Translations under genes and position numbers: made by a program | The notes under the pieces: model-generated | What the model was told of the DNA's origin: nothing | Database searches by the model: none | Seen by the model: only the letters and a program-made list of their open reading frames with translations | Source of the DNA: Clostridia bacterium | Lineage (GTDB): Bacteria; Bacillota; Clostridia; Oscillospirales; Acutalibacteraceae | Direction: 5' to 3' | Assembly (NCBI GenBank): GCA_017435385.1 | Contig: JAFSFB010000014.1 | Coordinates: 58,251 to 122,250, forward strand | DNA length: 64,000 nt | Shown: one piece after another, positions 26,081-35,601 of the stretch | Numbering within the stretch: the stretch's first letter is position 1 | How the letters are laid out: every line of letters begins with the position of its first letter

Positions 26081-26941
26081 TTATTGATTGATAAGGTCTT
26101 TATACTGGTATACTTTGACATAATCGATGATAAATTCTGCGGAATCCGCAGGTGCATTTTCTCTCTGAGAGGGAATGCCGTTTTCGCCCTTCATTTCGAC
26201 GGAAAGAATGAGATATTCTTCATTCTGGCTGACTCCGCCGAAGTCGGTGCGGAAGGTTTCAACGCCGTTGATATAGAAGATGTATTCTTTTTCGTTCCAT
26301 TCAAGACCGTAGGTGTTGAATTCCTCATAGGGATTGTTCCTGATAAGGAAACGGGTTGCGCCGAACTTCTGATGTTCGTCGCCGTAGCCGTCGAAATGAA
26401 GATTCGAGGAAATGTTGTTTTTGAAGAGTTTTGAATAACCGTCGCTTTCAAAAATGTCGATTTCCGTTCCGTCTGTGCCGTCGCCGTTGACATCGTAAAC
26501 GCCGTCGTTCATCAGCCAGAATGCGCTCCAGATATCCGCACCCTCGGGTAGAATGCATCTGCATTCAAAATATCCGTATTTCTGACTGAAGCCGTCGGGA
26601 GAGTCGAAATCGGTGTCAATTCCCGCCGAATACCAGCCTGCACCCTTTCCGCCCATGCCGTCTTCGAGGTAGACAACAGGAATGATGAGGCTGCCGTCTT
26701 TGGTAGTTGCAAGATACTGATTCCAGTAACTGCCCTTTCTTTCGGTCGTTGCATTACCGTATTGATAATGCCCCGACCAGACGGAGCGGTCAAGCTCGGT
26801 ATCGAAATCGTCTGAAAAGGTTTCGGTGAATTTTTCAAGGTCGAGCTTCTGACCCATGGGATAGCAGGGAATGTCAAGCGATATGCATGCGGAGATGATA
26901 AGCGAGGTTATAAATGCGATAACCGACTTTATAACAGCCAT
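26081..26941 (-). CDS. GH16 family endo-beta-glucanase-like lipoprotein
   Basis: 286-residue surface glycoside hydrolase of family 16 (laminarinase, lichenase, agarase and carrageenase group). The N-terminal hydrophobic segment ends in ISAC, a lipobox with the cysteine at residue 19, so the protein is probably tethered to the membrane. The catalytic signature EIDIFE gives nucleophile E160, D162 and acid/base E165. AFWLMNDGVYDVNGDG precedes it. The closing VKVYQYKD strand is typical. Follows the GH36 gene by 15 bases with AAAGGAG, hence one operon. Polymer substrate unknown. Confidence 0.9.
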   Translation of the reverse strand: MAVIKSVIAFITSLIISACISLDIPCYPMGQKLDLEKFTETFSDDFDTELDRSVWSGHYQYGNATTERKGSYWNQYLATTKDGSLIIPVVYLEDGMGGKGAGWYSAGIDTDFDSPDGFSQKYGYFECRCILPEGADIWSAFWLMNDGVYDVNGDGTDGTEIDIFESDGYSKLFKNNISSNLHFDGYGDEHQKFGATRFLIRNNPYEEFNTYGLEWNEKEYIFYINGVETFRTDFGGVSQNEEYLILSVEMKGENGIPSQRENAPADSAEFIIDYVKVYQYKDLINQ

Positions 26942-26956
26942 ATTATAACTCCTTTA

Positions 26957-29419
26957 TTATTGTGCTCTGAACATCAGAATGATTGCCTTTTCGCCGTCGG
27001 GAAGAGTGAGAGTCAAGCCCTCGTTCATCAGCTCTTCACCGCTTAAAGTATGAAGCGTTTCGGGATGATCGATGTCGTAAACTGTATATGCTTTGTCAGA
27101 GATAAGACCGTTGAGCTTAACGGTATATTCTTTGTCGATAACCTTTGCACGCTTATAGACGAGAGCCATTCCCGAGAGGGCATCCTCTGAAGAGAACTGC
27201 ATTGCGAGCATTTTATTATTATCGAAGCTTCCGAAATCAAGAGGATAATATCTTTCGCCCATGCTTTCCTTTTGTTCTTTGTAGTAGCCGAACTCCGGAT
27301 TCTGATGCGAGAAGAAATCCATGAGCATGAGCGGCATGATATCCGATCTGACCGAATATTCGTCTGTCATGTAGAGCGCTGAGCCCGTTATCGGGAGCCA
27401 GAAGGAAATGCCGTAGGTGTGCGACTGCGTGGCGTTGAAAAGATCGGGATGATATGCGCAGTTATAATCGCTTCGCCAGAATGCGATGCTGCGGAATGTC
27501 ATTTCAAGGTCGAGCCTTTTACCGCCCGATGCGCAGTTGTCAATAATAAGACCGTCAATGTTTTCGGTGAGATAGTCGAGATATCTGTAGAGATTGGTCA
27601 CATAATGGTTTTCGCAGATACCCGTTCTGCCGCCGTAGAATTCCTTATCCGCCTTCTGCCAATATTCAAGAGGAGCGAAGTTGAAATCCTGACGGTAAAC
27701 GGTGATGCCGTTTTCCTTCATGGAGTTGAGGAGATATTCGCAGTAATATCCGAAAGCCTCCTCGTCGGCAAGGTTCCACATGATGTTGTCTTCGCCGTCA
27801 ACGGATATCAGCCATTTTTCGTGCTGTGAGCCGACATTGTGGAAATGCGTTTCGGGGTAAACTCTTTCGGGTTCATACCAGAGAACATGGCCAAGACCTT
27901 TGTTCTTTGCGTATCCCGAGAGCTCGGAAATGCCGTTGTCATATCTTGAAGTGTCAACGGTCCAGTTGCCGACGCCGTCGTGCCAGCCTTCGTTATATGA
28001 GTACCAGCCTGCATCCATCCAGAATGCATCGGTATTTTCGTAAACCGAATTGTCAAGACCGTCAAGGATCTCAATGATCTCGTCGGAGGTTCTCTCTGAC
28101 ATCGGACCTGCGACCTCCATGACCGTATATGAGCTCTTCGTCACATTTTCGGGATATACGCAATCCGTAACCCATTCTCTGAAAAGGTTGAAGCCTTTGA
28201 GCGGATTTGAGTTGTCATAAAAGCTGAGAGAAACAAGGGGAGAACGGATCTCCTCACCGGGAAGAAGGTAAGCCTCAAGATGCTCCTGTCTGACCTTGAC
28301 GGAGGTGTTTCCGCCCGATTCTGACATTCCTGCCTCCCACTGACCCGTCCAGCCGACGCCGAGAATCATGCCTGCGTTTTCGCCGTGAATGTTGAAATAG
28401 GGGAGATAAGCCTCCGTGGGCTTGCCGTCAACGCCTGCAAATTTTCTTTCGATGAAAGACAATTTCTTTCTGATAAGCGAAAAGTCACTTGCGGCTGTGT
28501 CGCTGCCCATTGAGTAATAAACTTCTGCATCACCCGTGGCAAAAGAGGAATCGAGAGCATAAAAATCGCTGATGACTCCCGAGTTTTCTCTGCCCGTGTT
28601 TTTGATGAAAACCGTCCATTGGCAGGTTGCGTTTTCGGCAAAAACCGTTGCCTCGACCTTGATCTCAAGTCCCTTTGCTTTGTTTGAGAAAATCAGATAT
28701 TCCGTCTGACCGCCTGCATAAACCGAGCCGAATTCGGGCGATTCCGCAGGGAGCTTATCCCATTCGGCAGGGTTGAATTTTTCGCCGTCAACCTTGAAGG
28801 TGAAGGGATATTCGTTGTTTGCCGAGAAGAAATTGTTGCTCAGCCAGTCCTTGCAGAGCTTCTTGTCCGCATCAGTAAGCTTCATTTCTTCAGCGGAGAT
28901 TGAATCAAAGCGGATATTCTTTTTGTAGGAAAGAGCCTTGATGTTTTCCTCGTTCAGAACAAGGAGTCCGCCGCACGAAACGACGAAATAGATTACCGCA
29001 AGGATTATGTTCAGAGCCTTGAAGCCGCTCTTTGTCCTTATCGCAAAGGCGGTAAGGAGAATGATTGCGGAAAGACCGAATGTTACAGTAAATGTATAGA
29101 TAATAACATTATAATTGTTGATACATTCGGGATTTATTTTTGCGTTGATTCCCCATATCAGTCCCTGAAAAAGAGCGTTACCTGCAAGGAAAGCTATGAT
29201 TTTCTTGACTATTCCCGATTTCTTGGAAACCGACTGAACGAAAATCAGGAAAAACCAGCCGAGGGCAGAGCCCGAAAGAACAGTATAAAGATGGATGTCA
29301 AAACCGCTCTGGGTTCCGTAGAAAATGTACCAGAGAGAATATGCGGCATAGACGAGAAGCCCCATAAATACCGTGGTAACAACGCTTTCGATGATAACTT
29401 TTGTTTTTTCTTTTTTCAT
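26957..29419 (-). CDS. Membrane-anchored GH36 alpha-galactosidase-like enzyme
   Basis: 820 residues combining a membrane domain with a complete GH36 catalytic region. Five hydrophobic helices lie at about 9-29, 43-62, 72-90, 103-126 and 133-155. With the basic N-terminus inside, they would put the enzyme outside the cell. The catalytic part has AFWMDAGWYSYNEGWHDGVG, YEPERV, the nucleophile motif YRQDFNF near 580 and DNCASGGKRLDLE near 627. The C-terminal beta domain is present. GH36 enzymes are normally soluble, so the helix bundle is unusual. Cotranscribed with the GH16 lipoprotein, suggesting sequential work on one galactose-bearing glycan. Galactose specificity is inferred. Confidence 0.87.
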   Translation of the reverse strand: MKKEKTKVIIESVVTTVFMGLLVYAAYSLWYIFYGTQSGFDIHLYTVLSGSALGWFFLIFVQSVSKKSGIVKKIIAFLAGNALFQGLIWGINAKINPECINNYNVIIYTFTVTFGLSAIILLTAFAIRTKSGFKALNIILAVIYFVVSCGGLLVLNEENIKALSYKKNIRFDSISAEEMKLTDADKKLCKDWLSNNFFSANNEYPFTFKVDGEKFNPAEWDKLPAESPEFGSVYAGGQTEYLIFSNKAKGLEIKVEATVFAENATCQWTVFIKNTGRENSGVISDFYALDSSFATGDAEVYYSMGSDTAASDFSLIRKKLSFIERKFAGVDGKPTEAYLPYFNIHGENAGMILGVGWTGQWEAGMSESGGNTSVKVRQEHLEAYLLPGEEIRSPLVSLSFYDNSNPLKGFNLFREWVTDCVYPENVTKSSYTVMEVAGPMSERTSDEIIEILDGLDNSVYENTDAFWMDAGWYSYNEGWHDGVGNWTVDTSRYDNGISELSGYAKNKGLGHVLWYEPERVYPETHFHNVGSQHEKWLISVDGEDNIMWNLADEEAFGYYCEYLLNSMKENGITVYRQDFNFAPLEYWQKADKEFYGGRTGICENHYVTNLYRYLDYLTENIDGLIIDNCASGGKRLDLEMTFRSIAFWRSDYNCAYHPDLFNATQSHTYGISFWLPITGSALYMTDEYSVRSDIMPLMLMDFFSHQNPEFGYYKEQKESMGERYYPLDFGSFDNNKMLAMQFSSEDALSGMALVYKRAKVIDKEYTVKLNGLISDKAYTVYDIDHPETLHTLSGEELMNEGLTLTLPDGEKAIILMFRAQ

Positions 29420-29449
29420 GTTTTCACCGCCGAAATTTTTTATAAAAAG

Positions 29450-29478
29450 ATTGTAGCATAAATCCGTTTTTTAATCAA
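29450..29478 (-). promoter_or_regulatory. Promoter of the GH36-GH16 operon
   Basis: Minus strand TTGATT (29478-29473), 17-base spacer, TACAAT (29455-29450), about 30 bases before the GH36 ATG. Confidence 0.7.
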
Positions 29479-29577
29479 CAACCGATTCAGCGGTACGGAG
29501 AGAATATTAAAAATTCACCCGAAAAGTGGAGTCTGTCTGTCCGACGGATACGGGAAAACAAATGATATAAATGAAAA

Positions 29578-29615
29578 AACCTCTTTGCAATTTGTTGGTC
29601 AATTACAAAGAGGTT
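29578..29615 (-). terminator. Terminator of the MATE gene
   Basis: AACCTCTTTG and CAAAGAGGTT pair; on the minus strand the stem is followed by TTTTTTCATT. It begins nine bases past the MATE stop. Confidence 0.85.
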
Positions 29616-29623
29616 TTCATTGT

Positions 29624-31000
29624 TTATTGTATTTCTCGTTCTTTTTCAAGCTTCTTCAGCGATTTTTTGAACTGAACTGCAAAAAGTATTGCGGTGAAAG
29701 TAACTGCGATGATGTCGGCGGCGGGCTCGGCAAGATAAACGCCCATTGTTTTGTCTGCGATAAGATTCGGCATAAGATAGATAAACGGCAGAAGCAGAAC
29801 GAATTTACGCACGATCGCAACAATGATCGAGCAAGGAGCGTTTCCGATTGATACAAAGGTCATCTGGCAGGCTATCTGAATTCCGAAAAGGAACATCGCA
29901 CCGCAGTAGATACGGAGTGCCCTTGCCGTGAATTCAATGAGTGACACATCGGGTGTGAATATGCCTGCAAAGACATGCGGAAAAATCATTATCAATGCCC
30001 ACAAAACAGCCGAATATGTCAGGCAGCAGGTGAGCAGCAGTCTGAAGGTCTTCTTGACTCTGTCAACATTTCCTGCACCGTAATTATAGCTTGAAATCGG
30101 CTGTGCGCCTTGTGCGATACCCTGCATGGGAAGCATTGCAAACTGCATAACGCTTGTCAGAATCGTCATGGCGCCGACGGCAATATCTCCGCCGTATCTG
30201 AGAAGCGACGAATTGAAGCAAACGGAGATCACACTCTCGCTGCCCTGCATAATGAAAGTTGCAAGACCGAGTGCAACGCAGGGGAAAACGAGCTTTGCAT
30301 CAATTTTCATATCCGATACTCTGAGTTTAAGATATGTTTTTTTGCCGCAAAGGAAAGAAATTACCCATATGCACGAAACTGCCTGCGAAAGAATGGTTGC
30401 AAGCGCCGCACCTCTGACGCCCATATCAAATGCAAAAATAAATATCGGATCAAGAATTATATTGCTGACAGCACCGATCAGCACGGTCACCATTCCGATT
30501 TTTGTGAAGCCCTGAGCATTGATGAATGCACCCATGCCGAGCGTGAGCTGAACGAAAACCGTTCCGACAGCGTAGATGTTCATATATGCACTTGCATAAT
30601 CTATTGTGTTTTCGCTTGCGCCGAAGGCAAGAAGCAGATCTTTGTTCCATATAAGCAGAACCGCAGTTAAAACGGCAGAAATAATGATCTGAAGCGTGAA
30701 GCATCCGCCGAGAATTTTCTCTGCGGATTTTTTGTCGCCCTTGCCCATATTTATTGATGCTCTCGGGGCACCGCCTGAGCTGATGAGTGCCGCAAAAGCA
30801 GAAATAATCATAATTATCGGCATGCAAACGCCGACACCCGTCAGAGCAAGACTGCCCTCTTCGGGAATATGACCGATATAAATGCGGTCAACGATGTTGT
30901 AGAGCATATTTACGAGCTGAGCAATAACCGTAGGCACGGCGAGCCTGAAAAGCAGCTTGCCGACGGGTTCCGTGCCTAAAAATTCTTTGTTGTTATCCAT
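29624..31000 (-). CDS. MATE family efflux transporter
   Basis: 458-residue polytopic transporter of the multidrug and toxic compound extrusion family, with about twelve helices. It opens with FLGTEPVGKLLFRLAVPTVI and DRIYIGHIPEEGSLALTG, the usual first-helix region. The second repeat begins near 235. Expected to export a drug or metabolite by cation antiport; substrate not readable. Monocistronic with own promoter and terminator. Confidence 0.92.
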   Translation of the reverse strand: MDNNKEFLGTEPVGKLLFRLAVPTVIAQLVNMLYNIVDRIYIGHIPEEGSLALTGVGVCMPIIMIISAFAALISSGGAPRASINMGKGDKKSAEKILGGCFTLQIIISAVLTAVLLIWNKDLLLAFGASENTIDYASAYMNIYAVGTVFVQLTLGMGAFINAQGFTKIGMVTVLIGAVSNIILDPIFIFAFDMGVRGAALATILSQAVSCIWVISFLCGKKTYLKLRVSDMKIDAKLVFPCVALGLATFIMQGSESVISVCFNSSLLRYGGDIAVGAMTILTSVMQFAMLPMQGIAQGAQPISSYNYGAGNVDRVKKTFRLLLTCCLTYSAVLWALIMIFPHVFAGIFTPDVSLIEFTARALRIYCGAMFLFGIQIACQMTFVSIGNAPCSIIVAIVRKFVLLLPFIYLMPNLIADKTMGVYLAEPAADIIAVTFTAILFAVQFKKSLKKLEKEREIQ

Positions 31001-31029
31001 GTTTATCTCCTGAAATAAAGTCTTTCGGT

Positions 31030-31058
31030 ATTATACACCCAATCGGGTCGATTTTCAA
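31030..31058 (-). promoter_or_regulatory. Promoter of the MATE gene
   Basis: Minus strand TTGAAA (31058-31053), 17-base spacer, TATAAT (31035-31030). The spacer contains the short inverted repeat CGACCCGATTGGGTG (partial symmetry CCCGATTGGG), a possible operator. Confidence 0.75.
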
Positions 31059-31116
31059 GTCTGACGGAATTATCAACGGTTATTGAATATACTTTCAACG
31101 AACAGTAAAATTATTG

Positions 31117-31146
31117 TTGTATTTCTGTACCTTTCCATAGTATACT
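31117..31146 (+). promoter_or_regulatory. Promoter of the M3 peptidase gene
   Basis: TTGTAT, 18-base spacer, TATACT, 35 bases upstream of the ATG. Confidence 0.6.
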
Positions 31147-31180
31147 ATAACTGTTAAACATTAGCAAAAGGGGAGATACA

Positions 31181-32872
31181 ATGAAAGTTTCGGAAATGCC
31201 GTATAAGAGAATTACCGTAGAGGAGTTCAAAGAGCAGGCTGAAAAGATAATTGCAAAAATCAAGGCGGCGAAATCCGCAGAGGATCTGAAGGCGGCAAGG
31301 GATGAATATAACAAAATCAGCGAAGATGTTGACACTGCCGCATCACTTGCAAACTGCCGTTTCACCCTCAACACAAGGGATGAATTCTACAATGCGGAGA
31401 TGGATTATTACGATAACGCAATGCCGCTTTTCTCCGAGATTGAGAACGAATACAAAAAGGCGATGCTTGAATCACCTTACAGAGCAGAAGCGGAAGAACT
31501 GATAAATCCCAGAGTTTTCAAGGGCTTTGAAATGTCACTCAAAACATTTTCACCCGAAGTTATTGAGGATTTGCAGGCTGAAAACGCACTTGTCACACGC
31601 TACTCAAAGTTTATGGGTGAACTCGCATTTGAGTTTGAGGGCGAAAAAATGCCCCTCTCCGTGTTGAGGGGTAAATTAGAAGATGACAGCCGTGATGTCC
31701 GCAGAAAAGCCGCAGAGGCTATCGGCAAAACTATGGAAGCAAATGCCGAAACATTTGATGAAATCTTTGACGGTCTTGTTAAAATCAGAACACAGATTGC
31801 CCGTAAACTCGGCTACAAAAACTTCGTTGAACTCGGCTATTACCGTATGGGCAGGGTAGACTATGATGAAAAAATGGTTGCCGCATTCCGCAAGAGCGTT
31901 GAAACCGATATTGTTCCTGCCGTTGCTGAACTCAAAGAAAGAATCCGCAACAGATTAAATCTTGATAAAATAATGTACTATGACGATGCAATCAGCGTTA
32001 CGGGTGAAATGCCCCGACCCGTCATAGACACACCTGCAATCTTTGAGAATGCTCTCAAAATGTATCACGATATGAAATCCGAAATCGGCGATTTTATGCA
32101 GAGAATGCTCGATGCAGAAGCCTTTGATGTTGAAGCCCGTGACGGAAAATTCGGTGGCGGATACTGCACAACTTTCGCCAAATACAAGCAGCCGTTTATC
32201 CTTGCAAACTTCAACGGCACAAGCGGCGATATTGATGTTATCACCCACGAATTCGGCCACGCTCTGGCTGCTGATTATATGTTCAAATTCGCCGAGCCCG
32301 ATTATCCTACGGGAATGGAAACTCACGAATGCCATTCGATGAGCATGGAATTTCTCTGCCACAAATGGATGGATGAATTCTTCGGCGAAAGTGCGGAAAA
32401 ATACCGTTATAAGCATACCGTTGATGCCCTTTCGTTTATTCCTTACGGCGTAATTGTTGACGAATTTCAGCATATCGTTTACGAAAAACCCGGGCTGACT
32501 CCCGTTGAAAGAAAAGAGGAGTATCTCAAACTCGAAAAGAAATACAGACCGTATCTTTCATTTGAGGGTATTCCTTATCTTGAGCAGGGAACAAGATGGC
32601 AGTATCAGATGCATATCTACGAAAGCCCGTTTTACTATATCGATTACTGCATCGCTCAATGCGTTGCGCTCGGCTTCCTCTGCCTTTCGAGAGAGGATTT
32701 CGACGGTGCTCTCGAAAAATATGTTGCCTTCCTCAAGGCGACGGGCGGCGTTTCTCTTCCTCAGCTTATTGAGGATGCAGGTCTGACCTCGCCGTTTGCC
32801 CACGGTGCTCTCGGTGCAACCGCTCAGGGCGCATCCGAGGTTATTATGGAGCTTGAAAAAACAGTCTGCTGA
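31181..32872 (+). CDS. M3 family oligoendopeptidase (PepF-like)
   Basis: 563-residue cytosolic zinc metallopeptidase that trims short peptides. The zinc-binding HEFGHALA appears in DVITHEFGHALAADYM, with the third ligand glutamate downstream in GMETHECHSMSMEFL. The N-terminal helical lid (about 1-180) and C-terminal YIDYCIAQCVALGFL segment are normal for the family. Single gene between divergent MATE and ftsZ. The first 1.3 kb seems richer in A/T-ending codons than its end, but I cannot quantify this. Confidence 0.93.
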   Translation: MKVSEMPYKRITVEEFKEQAEKIIAKIKAAKSAEDLKAARDEYNKISEDVDTAASLANCRFTLNTRDEFYNAEMDYYDNAMPLFSEIENEYKKAMLESPYRAEAEELINPRVFKGFEMSLKTFSPEVIEDLQAENALVTRYSKFMGELAFEFEGEKMPLSVLRGKLEDDSRDVRRKAAEAIGKTMEANAETFDEIFDGLVKIRTQIARKLGYKNFVELGYYRMGRVDYDEKMVAAFRKSVETDIVPAVAELKERIRNRLNLDKIMYYDDAISVTGEMPRPVIDTPAIFENALKMYHDMKSEIGDFMQRMLDAEAFDVEARDGKFGGGYCTTFAKYKQPFILANFNGTSGDIDVITHEFGHALAADYMFKFAEPDYPTGMETHECHSMSMEFLCHKWMDEFFGESAEKYRYKHTVDALSFIPYGVIVDEFQHIVYEKPGLTPVERKEEYLKLEKKYRPYLSFEGIPYLEQGTRWQYQMHIYESPFYYIDYCIAQCVALGFLCLSREDFDGALEKYVAFLKATGGVSLPQLIEDAGLTSPFAHGALGATAQGASEVIMELEKTVC

Positions 32873-32942
32873 ATAATCTGACTTATTTTTCGGTTTCAGA
32901 TGCAAAAAATCCGTATTTTAATGATTATTTTTAAAAATGTTC

Positions 32943-32971
32943 TTGTTTTTTTAATAAATATGTGATAGTAT
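32943..32971 (+). promoter_or_regulatory. Possible ftsZ promoter
   Basis: TTGTTT, 17-base spacer, TAGTAT, 56 bases before the ftsZ ATG. The match is moderate in an AT-rich stretch. Confidence 0.45.
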
Positions 32972-33027
32972 TAATCTGTTTAATTACGAAAAAATTCAGG
33001 AAAATAAAACCTTAGGGGGTACTCTAA

Positions 33028-34272
33028 ATGGCATTTGCAATCGAAAATGATTTTGAAAGCGCAGTGCAGATTAAAGTTATCGGTGTCGGCGGCGGCGGCG
33101 GAAACGCTGTAAACCGTATGATCACCAACGGCGTTCTCGGCGCTGAATTCATCGCTGTTAACACAGACAAGCAGGTTCTTGTTCACTCAAAGGCTACTCA
33201 TAAAATCCAGATCGGCGAGAAGTCAACTCACGGTCAGGGTGCAGGCGGCAAGCCCGAAATCGGCGCAAAGTCCGCAGAGGAAAGCATTGATGCTATCTCC
33301 GATGCACTCAAGGGCACAGACATGGTGTTTATTACTGCCGGTATGGGCGGCGGCACAGGCACAGGTGCGGCTCCCGTTATCGCTCAGGCTGCAAAGGATA
33401 TGGGCTGCCTGACGATCGGCGTTGTTACAAAGCCCTTCAAGTTTGAAGGCAGAAGAAGAATGCTTCAGGCTCAGGACGGCATTGCAAAGCTTGCCGAGCA
33501 TGTTGACAGCCTTATCGTTATTCCCAACGACAGACTCCGTGCACTTGACGACAGAAAGAAGACGATCGCTGAAGCTTTCGCAGAGGCAGACGAGGTTCTT
33601 CTTCAGGGCGTTAAGAGCATTTCCGAGCTCATCAAGATTCCCGGCTTCATCAACCTCGACTTCGCTGACGTTACAAGCGTCATGAAGGATGCAGGCTATG
33701 CTCACATGGGCGTAGGCAGAGCCAAGGGCAAGGACAAGGCAGAAACCGCTGCAAACGCCGCTGTTTCCAGCCCGCTTCTTGAAACCTCGATCGCAGGTGC
33801 AAAGGGCGTTATCATCAGCATCACCGCATCCGACGATGTTGACCTCGAGGATGTTGAAAATGCAGCAGAGATCATCACCAACAAGGCTCATGAGGATGCA
33901 AACATCACATGGGGTATCGCATTCGATCCCGACCTTGATGATGAGATGGTTATTACTGTTATCGCAACAGGCTTTGATTCAGTTGCAAAGGAGCCTGAGA
34001 AGGTTAATCCCTTCCTTGCCGCAAAGGCAGCAGAAGCTCCCAACCCCATCACCGCAGCTGCTCCCGAAACACCCGTTGTCAATGCTGCTGCTCCCAAAAG
34101 ACCTGCAGCTCCCGCTGCTCCCAGCATTCCCAGCTTCGGTGCATCAGCTTCTCCCGTTCCTCCTGCAGCTCCCGCTGTCAAGGCTGAAGAAGCTCCCGCA
34201 AAGGCAAACGATTCCTTTGATGACGATCAGTTCTATATCATGATCAACGACATCATCAAGGGTAAGGAATAA
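33028..34272 (+). CDS. ftsZ: Cell division GTPase FtsZ
   Basis: Tubulin-like GTPase that forms the Z ring. 414 residues. N-terminal [13 protein letters not shown], tubulin signature GGGTGTG near 107-113, NDRLR, and the T7 loop NLDFADV are all intact. After about residue 325 comes an alanine/proline-rich linker. The protein ends in a [17 protein letters not shown] tail and lacks a recognisable IPxFLR-type C-terminal peptide that normally binds FtsA, SepF and ZapA-type partners. It stands alone, away from ftsA and the dcw cluster. RBS AGGGGGT is strong. Confidence 0.96.
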   Translation: MAFAIENDFESAVQIKVIGVGGGGGNAVNRMITNGVLGAEFIAVNTDKQVLVHSKATHKIQIGEKSTHGQGAGGKPEIGAKSAEESIDAISDALKGTDMVFITAGMGGGTGTGAAPVIAQAAKDMGCLTIGVVTKPFKFEGRRRMLQAQDGIAKLAEHVDSLIVIPNDRLRALDDRKKTIAEAFAEADEVLLQGVKSISELIKIPGFINLDFADVTSVMKDAGYAHMGVGRAKGKDKAETAANAAVSSPLLETSIAGAKGVIISITASDDVDLEDVENAAEIITNKAHEDANITWGIAFDPDLDDEMVITVIATGFDSVAKEPEKVNPFLAAKAAEAPNPITAAAPETPVVNAAAPKRPAAPAAPSIPSFGASASPVPPAAPAVKAEEAPAKANDSFDDDQFYIMINDIIKGKE

Positions 34273-34294
34273 TCCTTCAGATCCATGAAAACAT

Positions 34295-34328
34295 GCCGCC
34301 GCAAACCGAGAGTCTGCGGCGGTTTTTA
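34295..34328 (+). terminator. ftsZ terminator
   Basis: GCCGCCGCA and TGCGGCGG pair across an 11-base loop, followed by TTTTTATT. Confidence 0.85.
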
Positions 34329-34344
34329 TTATGCAGGTGATTAA

Positions 34345-35562
34345 ATGAGAATGTTCGATAAATCGAGAAAACTTGACAATGTCTGCTATGATATCAGAGG
34401 TCCCGTTATGGACGAGGCGGCAAGAATGGAAGCAAACGGAATGGAAATTCTCAAGCTTAACATCGGAAATCCTGCTCCGTTCGGTCTTATGGCTCCCGAT
34501 GAGATCATAGTCGACATGATCTATAACCTTCGTTCAACCGAGGGCTATTCGGAATCAAAGGGGCTTTTCTCCGCAAGAAAGGCAATAATGCAGTATTGCC
34601 AGCTTAAAGGGATACCCGATGTCGGAGTGAACGATATCTATACGGGCAACGGTGTCAGCGAGCTGATAATGATGTCGATGCAGGGGCTTCTTGATTCGGG
34701 GGATGAGATCCTTGTTCCCATGCCCGACTATCCTCTGTGGACGGCGGCAGTTACCCTTGCAGGCGGAAAGGCTGTTCATTATCTTTGCGACGAAAAGGCG
34801 GATTGGAATCCCGATATCGAGGATATGAAAAAGAAGATAACAGCAAACACCAAGGGTATCGTTGTTATCAATCCCAACAATCCTACGGGTGCGCTTTATT
34901 CAAAGGATATCCTTGAACAGATCGTTCAGCTTGCCAGAGAGAACGAGCTTATTCTCTTTGCGGATGAAATATATGACCGCCTTGTTTTTGACGGCGAGGA
35001 GCATGTTGCTCTCGCTTCGCTTGCTCCCGATCTGCTGACGGTCAGCTTCAACGGGCTTTCAAAATCGCATAAGGTTGCAGGCTTCCGCTGCGGCTGGATG
35101 TGCCTTGCGGGCGACAAATCGAAAGCAAAGGGATATATCGACGGACTCAATCTTCTCGCATCGATGCGTCTTTGCTCCAATGTTCCTGCCCAGAGCATTA
35201 TCCAGACGGCTCTCGGTGGCACGCAGTCAGGCGAAGCGCTTTTGCGTGAGGGCGGCAGACTTTATGAGCAGAGAAACTATATTTATAAGGCACTCAATGA
35301 TATTCAGGGCATTTCCGCCGTCAAGCCCAAGGGAGCATTTTATATTTTCCCGAGGCTTGATATGAAAAAATTCAACATCGTTGACGATGAGAAATTTGCG
35401 CTCGACCTGCTTCACGAGAAAAAGATTCTCGTTACCTGCGGCACGGGCTTCAACTGGAAGGACCACGACCATTTCAGAATAGCGTTTCTCCCCGATGTAA
35501 TTCTTCTTGAGGATGCGGTAACAAGAATCGCAGATTTCCTTGACGGCTACAGACAGAAATGA
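34345..35562 (+). CDS. PLP-dependent aminotransferase (AlaT-like)
   Basis: 405-residue class I/II fold-type I aminotransferase. GNGVSELIMMSMQGLL, NPNNPTGALYSKD, FADEIYDRLVFDGE and the Schiff-base lysine in LSKSHKVAGFRCGWM are all present. Overall layout resembles the AlaA/AlaT group that makes alanine from pyruvate with glutamate, but specificity cannot be fixed by reading alone. It starts shortly after the ftsZ terminator, with AGGTGA, and ends at a strong bidirectional hairpin. Confidence 0.9.
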   Translation: MRMFDKSRKLDNVCYDIRGPVMDEAARMEANGMEILKLNIGNPAPFGLMAPDEIIVDMIYNLRSTEGYSESKGLFSARKAIMQYCQLKGIPDVGVNDIYTGNGVSELIMMSMQGLLDSGDEILVPMPDYPLWTAAVTLAGGKAVHYLCDEKADWNPDIEDMKKKITANTKGIVVINPNNPTGALYSKDILEQIVQLARENELILFADEIYDRLVFDGEEHVALASLAPDLLTVSFNGLSKSHKVAGFRCGWMCLAGDKSKAKGYIDGLNLLASMRLCSNVPAQSIIQTALGGTQSGEALLREGGRLYEQRNYIYKALNDIQGISAVKPKGAFYIFPRLDMKKFNIVDDEKFALDLLHEKKILVTCGTGFNWKDHDHFRIAFLPDVILLEDAVTRIADFLDGYRQK

Positions 35563-35563
35563 T

Positions 35564-35598
35564 AAAAGCACAGTACCGTTTGGCGGTACTGTGCTTTT
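35564..35598. terminator. Bidirectional hairpin terminator
   Basis: AAAAGCACAGTACC and GGTACTGTGCTTTT form a 14-bp perfect stem flanked by A and T runs, between the convergent aminotransferase and DUF2812 genes. Confidence 0.9.
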
Positions 35599-35601
35599 GC
35601 G

